Shown here piece by piece: positions 56,599 to 64,000 of a stretch of DNA of 64,000 nt. A model generated the notes under the pieces. That model searched no databases. It worked only from the letters and a program-made list of their open reading frames with translations, and had not been told where the DNA came from. Positions within the stretch are counted from its first letter, which is position 1, and every line of letters begins with the position of its first letter. The DNA is taken from the NCBI GenBank assembly GCA_024233005.1, contig JACKQE010000001.1:620001-684000 (forward strand), written 5' to 3'. Origin of the DNA: Akkermansiaceae bacterium (lineage in GTDB: Bacteria; Verrucomicrobiota; Verrucomicrobiia; Verrucomicrobiales; DEV007). The translations under genes were made by a program, and so were the position numbers.

Positions 56599-59112
56599 AT
56601 GTCCATGCCAGCTCAGCTCCCCACCGGGTCCGCCATTCCACCTTCCCAGGCTGGTGGATTGCTTGCCGGATATGTTCCCCAATCCGGGGTTTGGGATGAG
56701 ATGTTGCTGCCCGGCGGTGGCATTCGGCCTCATTGGAAAGCCTACGCCCGTTTTTTGGAAAGCGTCGATGCCGAAGAGATCGGGCGGCGCCAGAGCCAGA
56801 TGCAGAAGCTTCTGAGGGACCATGGCGTTACCTACAACATGTATGACGATACCAGGGGCGCCGGTCGTCCCTGGGAACTGGATCTCCTGCCCCTGTTGCT
56901 TCCCCAGTCAGAATGGCAGTCTGTTTCCGTGGGATTGGCGCAACGGGCCAGGCTCCTCAATGCCATCCTCGCGGATCTCTATGGGGCAAAGACTTTGCTC
57001 AAGAGGGGACTTCTGCCCCCGGCCCTGGTGCATGGGAATCCCGGATTTCTCCGCGGGGTCAGTGGGGTGGTGCCTCCGGGGGGGAAGTTTCTCGTCCGGC
57101 TTGGCGCCGATCTGGTCCGGGGACTCGATGGCCGATGGATGGTGCTGGCCGACCGCCTGCAAGCGCCGTCTGGAAATGGTTACGCCTTGGAGAACCGGTT
57201 GGTCCTCGCCAATGTCCATGCGGAGGAGTTCAACGCCCTCGGAGTGAGGCGGCTCTCCGACCACTATGAAGTGATCAAGCAGATGCTGCAATCCCTGGCT
57301 CCACGGGCCAGAGGAGGGGCCAGCATCGCCATGTACACTCCCGGTCCGTACAACGAGACCTATTTTGAACATGCCCTCAAGGCGCGCTATTTGGGCTATC
57401 CATTGGTCGAGGGGGCCGACCTCACGGTAAGGGACCGGCGTGTGCATATGAAGACCCTGGAAGGACTCCGCAGAGTCGATGTCCTGATCCGCCATGTTGA
57501 TGATGTTTTCGCCGATCCGCTGGAACTGGAACCAAATTCAATGCTGGGGGTGGCAGGCCTTTTGGAGGCTTGGCGATCAGGCAGTGTGGCTTTGGCCAAT
57601 GGGTTGGGAACCAAGGTTGTGGAGACCCCTGCGTTGCATCCTTTTCTCCCGGGACTTTGCCGGCATCTCCTCGCTGAGGAGTTGCTCCTGCCTTCCGCAC
57701 CGACTTGGTGGTGCGGTCAAGCCCGGGAACGGGAGATGGTCCTCGCCTCGCCGGACCGCTGGGTGCTCAAGCCTGCTTTCGTGCGCGGGGCCCGCGATCC
57801 CATATTTCTGGCGGATCTTTCCCCTTCCGACAAAGCGTCTCTGCTTGAGCGCTTGAGAAGCACGCCGCATGACTGGATTGCCCAGGAAGCGCTGCCACTT
57901 TCCACCGCCCCGACCTTGGTGCGCGGCCGACTTGAGCCCCGTGCCTTGGTCTGGCGAACCTTTACGGTCGCGGGCAACGATGGATACAACACCATGCCGG
58001 GTGGTCTCAGCCGGGTCAGCCCGGAACCCCGCCGCTGGATCGTCACCATGCGCAGCGGGGGTATCAGCAAAGACACCTGGATCATCGGCGATGGCGCGGA
58101 GACCGTCGGTCCCGGTGTGATCCAGCAGGCCCCCACCGTGATCCGGCCGAGCCGTCCTCCGGGGGCCGTGCCCAGCCGTGCGGCGGATCATTTGTTTTGG
58201 TTGGGACGCTATGCCGAACGTCTCGAGACCACCGTGCGGGTGCTGCGGGCGCTACTGCAGCGTCTCTTCAGCGAAAGACCCGCTGAAAGCAATCCCGAGA
58301 TCCGTGCCTGCCTGGATCTGCTCAAAGCGATGGGCTTTTCCAGCATCGGAGCCAACATCAGGAATGAGCTGCGTGAAATCATCCGCGATCCGAAAAAGGA
58401 CGGAAGCCTGTCCGATCTGCTGGGTAGGATCCGTTTCAATGCCTCTTCCGCTCGCGATCGTCTGAGCGACGACATGTGGAGGCTCTTCAATCATCTCGAC
58501 CGGGACGGAATGTTGGACAGGACTTCCGCCGGCCTTTCCGGTGCGCAGGACCTTCTGGATTCGTTGGTGCTCGATCTCACGGCATTCAGCGGCCTGCAGC
58601 AGGAAAACATGACACGTGGCCATGGCTGGAGGTTTTTGGAGATCGGGAAACGCATCGAGCGGGGATGGCAGACGTTGACGCTCCTTCAGACTGCCTCCGG
58701 ATCGGAACTCGGGGAAGAGGCGGTGCTGCCGCCTTTGCTGGAAATCTGCGACAGCAGCATGACTTACCGGAGAATGCATTTCTCCCGCCCGTCCCTCCTG
58801 CCTGCCGTCGATCTGCTCCTGCTGGATGAGTCCAATCCGCGTTCGGTGGCCTTCCAGCTTCAGGCATTGGGGCGCCAAAGTGCGCGTCTTCCCAGCGATC
58901 CCACCACCGATTCCGGTGGCCGCGAACGCCAGCAGACGGATGCCCTGCTTTCCGATCTCAGTGGCATCAATCTGGTCTCCATGGCCGCCGCCGAGAGGGA
59001 TCCCCGGGTTGAGTTGCCCGCCCTGTGTCAACATTTGGCCGATTCTCTGGAAGTCCTTTCAGATTTGCTCACCGAGCACTTCTTCAGTCATGCCGTGCGC
59101 CGTGTCCGCTGA
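56599..59112 (+). CDS. Circularly permuted ATP-grasp type 2 fused to alpha-E domain
   Basis: 837 residues from ATG 56599; an in-frame GTG at 56584 is also possible. The first part (about 40-500) is a circularly permuted ATP-grasp ligase ('GVTYNMYDDTRGAGRPWELDLLPLL', split; 'MVLADRLQAPSGNGYALENR'; 'WVLKPAFVRGARDP'). The second part (about 520-837) is the all-helical alpha-E domain beginning 'AADHLFWLGRYAERLETTVRVL'. ATP-grasp enzymes join carboxylates to amines through acyl phosphate, so this is the likely peptide-bond-forming enzyme of the cluster. It starts 73 bases after the transglutaminase/DUF2126 gene and ends 11 bases before the last gene. Confidence 0.88.
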   Translation: MSMPAQLPTGSAIPPSQAGGLLAGYVPQSGVWDEMLLPGGGIRPHWKAYARFLESVDAEEIGRRQSQMQKLLRDHGVTYNMYDDTRGAGRPWELDLLPLLLPQSEWQSVSVGLAQRARLLNAILADLYGAKTLLKRGLLPPALVHGNPGFLRGVSGVVPPGGKFLVRLGADLVRGLDGRWMVLADRLQAPSGNGYALENRLVLANVHAEEFNALGVRRLSDHYEVIKQMLQSLAPRARGGASIAMYTPGPYNETYFEHALKARYLGYPLVEGADLTVRDRRVHMKTLEGLRRVDVLIRHVDDVFADPLELEPNSMLGVAGLLEAWRSGSVALANGLGTKVVETPALHPFLPGLCRHLLAEELLLPSAPTWWCGQAREREMVLASPDRWVLKPAFVRGARDPIFLADLSPSDKASLLERLRSTPHDWIAQEALPLSTAPTLVRGRLEPRALVWRTFTVAGNDGYNTMPGGLSRVSPEPRRWIVTMRSGGISKDTWIIGDGAETVGPGVIQQAPTVIRPSRPPGAVPSRAADHLFWLGRYAERLETTVRVLRALLQRLFSERPAESNPEIRACLDLLKAMGFSSIGANIRNELREIIRDPKKDGSLSDLLGRIRFNASSARDRLSDDMWRLFNHLDRDGMLDRTSAGLSGAQDLLDSLVLDLTAFSGLQQENMTRGHGWRFLEIGKRIERGWQTLTLLQTASGSELGEEAVLPPLLEICDSSMTYRRMHFSRPSLLPAVDLLLLDESNPRSVAFQLQALGRQSARLPSDPTTDSGGRERQQTDALLSDLSGINLVSMAAAERDPRVELPALCQHLADSLEVLSDLLTEHFFSHAVRRVR

Positions 59113-59123
59113 CCCGAGTCCTC

Positions 59124-60005
59124 ATGCAGTACCGAATCACCCACAAGACGACCTGGACCTATGAGCGACCGGTGACCGTTTGCCACTACACCGCTCGCCT
59201 TGAGCCGAGGACGCTTCCCCAGCAAAGCTGTCCGTGGCATGAGCTGCACATCCATCCCCAGCCGACGGAAAAAGCCACCCGTTGCGATTATTTCGGAAAT
59301 TCGAGTGTGTATTTCGAGATCGAAGGCTCGCACGAATCGTTGGAAATCACGGCCCAAAGTCTCGTCAGATTGCAGCAGAACGCCCCGGTCGACAGCAGGG
59401 CCACGCCAGCTTGGGAGTTGGTCCGTGATGCCTGTCTTGCCGACCAACTGACGCCCACTGCGGTGGCCGGGGAGATGTGCTTTGCTTCGCCTTTGATTCC
59501 GGTGGATTCCGTGTTTGCCGCTTATGCCAAGCCGTCCTTTCCACCGGGACGTCCGATTCTGGAGGGAGTGAAGGATTTAAACCGTCGGATCTTCAAAGAC
59601 TTTGCCTTTGATCCCACCGCGACGGACTTTGCCACGCCCGTGGCCAAAGTTCTGCAGCAGCGGCGCGGCGTGTGCCAGGATTTTGCCCAGGTCATGATCG
59701 CCTGTTTCCGTTCCCTGGGTTTGCCGGCCCGCTATGTCAGCGGCTACCTTGAGACACTGCCTCCTCCGGGGCAGCCCAAATTGGTTGGAGCCGATGCCTC
59801 GCATGCATGGGTGTCGGTGTATTGTGGTGACGAGGTGGGATGGACCGATGCCGATCCGACCAACAACGTGCTTCCGGGGTCGCGCCACATCACCCTGGCC
59901 TGGGGACGCGATTTTGGTGATGTCAGTCCCCTGCGCGGGATCACCATTGGGGCGGGAGAACAGGTTCTCCAGGTGTCGGTGGATGTGCTTCCCGTTGAGG
60001 TGTGA
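59124..60005 (+). CDS. Transglutaminase-like protein
   Basis: 293 residues from ATG 59124 (MQYRITHKTTWTYERPV). The bacterial transglutaminase N-terminal beta domain (about 1-150) precedes the core with Cys184 ('RRGVCQDFAQVMIACFRSLG', split), His227 ('SHAWVSVYCG') and Asp244 ('WTDADPTNN'). It is a compact version of the domain in the first gene. It may cleave or transfer peptides made by the ATP-grasp ligase next to it. It converges on the penicillin-binding protein gene with 19 bases between stops. Confidence 0.9.
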   Translation: MQYRITHKTTWTYERPVTVCHYTARLEPRTLPQQSCPWHELHIHPQPTEKATRCDYFGNSSVYFEIEGSHESLEITAQSLVRLQQNAPVDSRATPAWELVRDACLADQLTPTAVAGEMCFASPLIPVDSVFAAYAKPSFPPGRPILEGVKDLNRRIFKDFAFDPTATDFATPVAKVLQQRRGVCQDFAQVMIACFRSLGLPARYVSGYLETLPPPGQPKLVGADASHAWVSVYCGDEVGWTDADPTNNVLPGSRHITLAWGRDFGDVSPLRGITIGAGEQVLQVSVDVLPVEV

Positions 60006-60024
60006 GGGCGCCCACGGACGGCCT

Positions 60025-62871
60025 TCAGTCAAACTGGATTGGTCTTGGAGGCGGCAGATTCAGTTTCGGTGCGGGAGCAAGTCGGGCCGACGGAGGGGCC
60101 GGAACTCCCGGGAGGGAAGGTGGTGTGGGTAGCGACGGAGTTCCGGCGGGGGGTTGCTGGGTGGCGGGATCAATCTTGGTCGTGGGGTCGGCAAGGGCAC
60201 TTGGTTCGGTCCCGGTCAGGGCTGGATCATCAATCACCACCGGAGTCGCCATCAGAGTGGAATTTCCTGAGGAGAGGCCCGTGTAGGGAATGTCAGCTTC
60301 CTCGTCGGTGAGGGGACGGGCGACCAAAATAGCCCCCGCTCCAACGGGTTCAGCTCTAAGGGTGCCTTCCGGTTTCTCTTCAGGCTCCGGATCCGGCAGG
60401 GCAATCGGTCGCGCGGCCCGGAATCGCTGCTCAGGCAGGTAACTTTTGTAGGGATCATTGCCGAGGAGCAGTTTGCCCACCGGGAATACTGGTTCCGCCG
60501 CACCGCCGGCTCGGATGGGTGCGGCGACCAGCGCGGTCGAAGGACCGGTGCTGCTGTTGAGCAGATTGGGATCGGGCCGGAGGGGCTTCGAGCCCTGGGT
60601 CAGAGTTTTCGCGCCCCCGCCACCATGGATCGGGCAGGATCGAGTCACCGGAGTGCCGGGGCGCACATGTTCGACGTAGGTGGTACGGAGAAATTTCTCT
60701 CCCAATTTGGGATCCTCCACTTTTACGTAGCAGGCGTCAGTGGCGAGTTCCCCGGAAATCGCGCAGATTTCGATTTCGATGGCCCCTCTTGGCGGCGTGA
60801 AGGGTTGGGGCGTCATGGAGTCCGCCGCGGCGTTCATTGCCTGGGTCCAGATCGGCAGAACCGTGTCACTGCTGAAGCAGTTCTCGAAAATGGTCGTCGG
60901 TGTGTCCAGTCCGGCCCAAACCGCGCAAGTGACCTCGGAGGTGTATCCAATGAACCAATTGTCGGCAAATCCATAGTCGGTGCCCGATTTGCCGGCCACG
61001 GGAAAATCTTTGAGGCCGTACTTCTCATAGGCTTTTTCTCCGGTGCCGTTGTGCAGGGCGTCGCGGAGGCAGCTGGAAATCTGGAAGGCGGTGTATTCGT
61101 CAATGACCTTGTCCTTGGCCATGCTGGGCTCGCCTTTGTAGCGTTCGACCCCGGAGCTGTCCTCTACTCTGGAGATGATGTAGGTTTCTTTCGGATGGAT
61201 GCCCTGATTGGGGAAGATGGAGTAGGCGAGGCAAAGCTCCGTCATTGAGGTCTCGCTGCGGCCGAGCAGGGAGGCGTTGTATTTCCGCAGATCACCCAGG
61301 AAACGGATTCCAGATTTTTCCGCGAGATCGATCGTTTTCTCCAAGCCTGTGGCGATTCCAAGGCGGGCGGTGGCGGCGATTTTGGATTTTGACAGCGCGT
61401 AACGTGCCGTGATGGAACCTTCATGGACGAGTCCTTCGGTGGTCTCCCCGCCCCATTCCCCGGCGATGCCTTCCTCACCCCCGATCTGGATGCGTTTGAG
61501 GTTGATGGGGCTGTCGTCCACCAGTGAGCCGGGAAAGGAACCGTTCTCGAACGCGGCGGCATACACAAAGGGCAGAAAGGCTGTGCCGGGCCTGCGGCGG
61601 CTCATCACGGTGCGGTCGTACATGCTGTCGCCGAAATCCCTTCCTCCCACCAGGGCCACGACGGCGCCGGTGCGGTTTTCAATCATCAGGAGAGCTCCTT
61701 GGAGGTATTTCGGAGTGGGCAGATCCACCTCCTCCACGGCCTGACCGTTGGTTTTGGCCGTCGCCAAAACTCTCGACTTCAACGCTTTGTAAGCAGAGAG
61801 GGTCTCATGCTGGTAGGCTTTGTTTTTTTCCACCTCGGCAAGTTGCTTGACGAGGCTCTCTTCCGCCGCCTGTTGGACACGCTGGTCGATGGTGGTGTGA
61901 ATTTTGAAACCACCTTCCGAGACCTGCTCGTAGCCGATGATCTCGATGATTTGTTGGCGGACTTTCTCGTAGACATACTTGGACTGACCAGTGGGGGAGA
62001 CCCGGGGAGCAGTCAGAAGCGGGTGCGTCGAAAGCTCGGCGACTTCGCTCTCCGTGAGATACCCTTCCGCAAGCATGCGGCGAAAGACGATATTGCGGGT
62101 TTTGCGCGACTCTTCGGGATCGTTAAAAGGGGAGAGACGGTTCGGGCTTTTGATCAGGCCGACGAGCGTGGCACACTCCTCCGTGGAGAGGTCGTGGACC
62201 TCCTTGCCGAAATAGCCGTTGGCCGCCGCATTGACTCCGTAGAAGCCGCTCCCGAAGTAGATCCGGTTCAGGTAAAGCTCGAGCACTTTCCGCTTCATTT
62301 GTCGGCGGTCCTTGGTCTCCTCAAGCAGGAATTCCTCGATCCGGTTCGCCAGGAACGCTTCGGTCACTTTGCGGCTGATGCTGCGATCCTTGAGCTCAAA
62401 CGCATTGCGTGCGAGCTGTTGGGTGATGGTGCTCGCTCCCTGGGTCACTTCCCGTGCCTGAATGTTGAGGATGACCGCCCGAATGATCCCGATCTTGTCC
62501 ACTCCGTCATGGGAGTAAAAACGCTCGTCTTCCGTGGCGATGAGGGCGTTGATCAGGGCTTCCGGGATTTCTGCGATGCCCACAGGCTTGCGGTTCTGCA
62601 CGAAAATGCGTCCCAGCTCCGCCCCGTGCCGGTCATAAATAATGCTTGCGACCTCCAGTTTCTCGAGTTGTGACATGTCGAGAGAGTTCGCGAAGTCCTT
62701 CCGCGGTTTGGCATAGAAATACACCACCGTGGCCCCGATGATCCCCAGCAGCAGGCCGAGGAGTGTCATACCGATCAGAACGCTAACATACCAAGGCCTG
62801 CGCTTCCGGCGGCGGAACTCGTGTTTGCCCCGGCGTGGCGGGAGGTTGATGGTGTCTTCGAAGCTGGACAA
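60025..62871 (-). CDS. Class A penicillin-binding protein with a degenerate transpeptidase site
   Basis: 948 residues. A short cytoplasmic tail and one membrane helix (about 30-53) anchor it. The glycosyltransferase (GT51) domain (about 70-260) is intact, with 'IATEDERFYSHDGVD' (catalytic Glu about 114) and 'QGASTITQQLARN'. The transpeptidase domain (about 390-700) is not: the SxxK nucleophile motif reads T430-A-F-L433 in 'RRRPGTAFLPFVY', the SxN motif reads S496-K-I498, while KTG is K628-S-G. It therefore should polymerise glycan strands but not cross-link them. A Pro-rich C-terminal extension (about 760-948) is unusual. It diverges from the MidA gene. Confidence 0.88.
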   Translation of the reverse strand: MSSFEDTINLPPRRGKHEFRRRKRRPWYVSVLIGMTLLGLLLGIIGATVVYFYAKPRKDFANSLDMSQLEKLEVASIIYDRHGAELGRIFVQNRKPVGIAEIPEALINALIATEDERFYSHDGVDKIGIIRAVILNIQAREVTQGASTITQQLARNAFELKDRSISRKVTEAFLANRIEEFLLEETKDRRQMKRKVLELYLNRIYFGSGFYGVNAAANGYFGKEVHDLSTEECATLVGLIKSPNRLSPFNDPEESRKTRNIVFRRMLAEGYLTESEVAELSTHPLLTAPRVSPTGQSKYVYEKVRQQIIEIIGYEQVSEGGFKIHTTIDQRVQQAAEESLVKQLAEVEKNKAYQHETLSAYKALKSRVLATAKTNGQAVEEVDLPTPKYLQGALLMIENRTGAVVALVGGRDFGDSMYDRTVMSRRRPGTAFLPFVYAAAFENGSFPGSLVDDSPINLKRIQIGGEEGIAGEWGGETTEGLVHEGSITARYALSKSKIAATARLGIATGLEKTIDLAEKSGIRFLGDLRKYNASLLGRSETSMTELCLAYSIFPNQGIHPKETYIISRVEDSSGVERYKGEPSMAKDKVIDEYTAFQISSCLRDALHNGTGEKAYEKYGLKDFPVAGKSGTDYGFADNWFIGYTSEVTCAVWAGLDTPTTIFENCFSSDTVLPIWTQAMNAAADSMTPQPFTPPRGAIEIEICAISGELATDACYVKVEDPKLGEKFLRTTYVEHVRPGTPVTRSCPIHGGGGAKTLTQGSKPLRPDPNLLNSSTGPSTALVAAPIRAGGAAEPVFPVGKLLLGNDPYKSYLPEQRFRAARPIALPDPEPEEKPEGTLRAEPVGAGAILVARPLTDEEADIPYTGLSSGNSTLMATPVVIDDPALTGTEPSALADPTTKIDPATQQPPAGTPSLPTPPSLPGVPAPPSARLAPAPKLNLPPPRPIQFD

Positions 62872-62918
62872 GGGAAAAGTCCTGGAATTCAGTTTTTCAG
62901 GGGTATCATGGCCCCAGA

Positions 62919-64000
62919 ATGTGCGCAGAGCAAGTGGAAGCCAATGACGTTCCGGGGAATGCCCGGGAACCGCTCAGGAGGGTCATACGGGAAATCATGG
63001 TACGCTCAGGTGGAGCCATTTCTTTCGCCGAATTCATGGCACTGGCCCTCTACCATCCAGAATGGGGCTATTACGCCCGTCCTGGGATGCGCACGGGGCG
63101 GAGAGGCGATTTTTACACCAACGTCAGTGTGGGCCCTGCCTTTGGTGAGATCCTAGGCTGGGCAGCGGAGGCCCGGTGGCGACTGGCGGGAGAGCCTGCC
63201 GTTTTTCATCTGGTTGAGCAGGGTGCCCACGATGGCCAACTGACGGCCGATCTGCAGGCCGGGCTGGTGAAGCGGGGCAGCCCCCTGGCCAGCGCGGCCC
63301 GGCATTGGATCGTGGAGCCGCTTCCCGGGCGAGCCGTGGCGTTGCGGACACGGTTTGGCGACTCTGTCCAGGTGGTGGCCGATTTGGCTGACATTGTCGC
63401 GCCTCAAGGGCTGTTTTTTTGCAATGAGTTGGTGGATGCTTTGCCGGTGAATGTGCTGGTGGCACGCAATGGACGGTGGTGTGAGCGGGGCGTGGGCTGG
63501 GAAAAGGATGGTCCGGTCTGGCTGGAACGGGAGCTGCAGGACGATTCCCTGCCAGAGGTGGTGGCGAATTTGGGCGAAGCGGGACCGGAGGGCCGTGTCA
63601 CCGAGTTTTGCCCCGGCCGCAAGCAATGGGTCCAGCAAGTGGGCCGCCTCTTTCCGGAAGGGGGGTGGTGGTGGGTGTTTGACTATGGGGAACCCGGGGT
63701 CAGGGGCGAAACATTGCGGTGCTATGCCGGTCATCATCGCACCCAGGATCCTTTCCAGGATATTGGCCGGTTGGATATCACCTCCGATGTCGATTTTGGG
63801 GCGATGGCGGAGGAAGCCCGCGCGGCAGGCTTGGAGGTTTGTCCCCTGCAGGATCAACACGATTTTCTCACCCGTGAAGCCGTTTCGTGGCTTTTGTCGA
63901 TCGAGCAGGAAACCGCCTCGGTTGGCCATATTCCAGTTGAGCTGGCGTCAAGAATCCGGCAATTCCGCACCCTGACCCACCCCGGTCTGATGGGACGCTT
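62919..64000 (+). CDS. MidA-type SAM-dependent methyltransferase (partial, 3' end off the window)
   Basis: 360 residues are visible and the frame is open at the right edge. ATG 62919 gives the usual family N-terminus 'LRRVIREIMVRSGGAISFAEFM', split here, then 'ALYHPEWGYYAR'; ATG 62997 is an alternative. The family motif around the SAM site includes 'FYTNVSVGPAFGEILGWA' and later 'GLFFCNELVDALPVN'. Mitochondrial relatives (NDUFAF7/MidA) methylate a complex I subunit and are needed for its assembly. It lies 47 bases from the divergent penicillin-binding protein gene. Confidence 0.85.
   Translation, partial: MCAEQVEANDVPGNAREPLRRVIREIMVRSGGAISFAEFMALALYHPEWGYYARPGMRTGRRGDFYTNVSVGPAFGEILGWAAEARWRLAGEPAVFHLVEQGAHDGQLTADLQAGLVKRGSPLASAARHWIVEPLPGRAVALRTRFGDSVQVVADLADIVAPQGLFFCNELVDALPVNVLVARNGRWCERGVGWEKDGPVWLERELQDDSLPEVVANLGEAGPEGRVTEFCPGRKQWVQQVGRLFPEGGWWWVFDYGEPGVRGETLRCYAGHHRTQDPFQDIGRLDITSDVDFGAMAEEARAAGLEVCPLQDQHDFLTREAVSWLLSIEQETASVGHIPVELASRIRQFRTLTHPGLMGR

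Overview
The window looks like chromosome of a GC-rich member of the Verrucomicrobiota. The clues are a PSCyt1/DUF1549/DUF1553 gene followed by a DUF1501 gene, a secreted PVC-type dehydrogenase with a C-terminal c-type cytochrome, many secreted carbohydrate and FG-GAP proteins, and the general lack of Shine-Dalgarno sequences before starts. This is inference from gene content; there is no rRNA, tRNA, insertion sequence or CRISPR array to confirm it. Coding density is high and no phage or transposon genes were seen.

Left part (1-23600): a PVC dehydrogenase/cytochrome gene running off the left edge, a secreted helix-hairpin-helix protein, a 0.7-kb gene-poor gap, an FAD oxidoreductase convergent with a halogenase-like flavoprotein, a divergent LysR regulator with a T-N11-A box between them, Kup, SerRS, a lipoprotein cytochrome, an outer-membrane barrel protein, RecF, a tandem pair of trypsin-like/PDZ proteins (one active, one without the catalytic triad), a HAD phosphatase, a GNAT acetyltransferase, a PNPOx-like protein, a TPR protein, a thioredoxin/heme/PDZ fusion and an EamA transporter.

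Middle (23600-31900): a two-gene RNA-repair operon (ATP-dependent RNA ligase plus HD-polynucleotide kinase) closed by its own terminator; a radical SAM enzyme with a small cysteine-bearing partner; nuoBC preceded by a perfect Rex-type operator; and the agmatine-to-putrescine pair aguB-aguA.

Carbohydrate region (31100-48500): a GntR/FCD regulator diverges, across a perfect 16-bp palindrome, from a long run of genes: sodium-solute symporter, DapA/NanA-family lyase, FG-GAP protein, two sialidase-fold proteins, a deacetylase-like protein, an alpha/beta hydrolase, an SGNH esterase, an NTF2-like protein, an all-helical glycosidase-like protein and a DUF1549/DUF1553-DUF1501 pair. Several are joined by ATGA or GTGA overlaps. 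I read it as uptake and breakdown of a sugar acid or acidic glycan.

Right part (48700-64000): an ECF sigma factor with an anti-sigma/VWA fusion, a strong terminator, Hsp33, then a three-gene transglutaminase / circularly permuted ATP-grasp / alpha-E cluster of the kind predicted to make or modify peptides. A class A penicillin-binding protein with a ruined transpeptidase active site and a divergent MidA-type methyltransferase, cut by the right edge, close the window.
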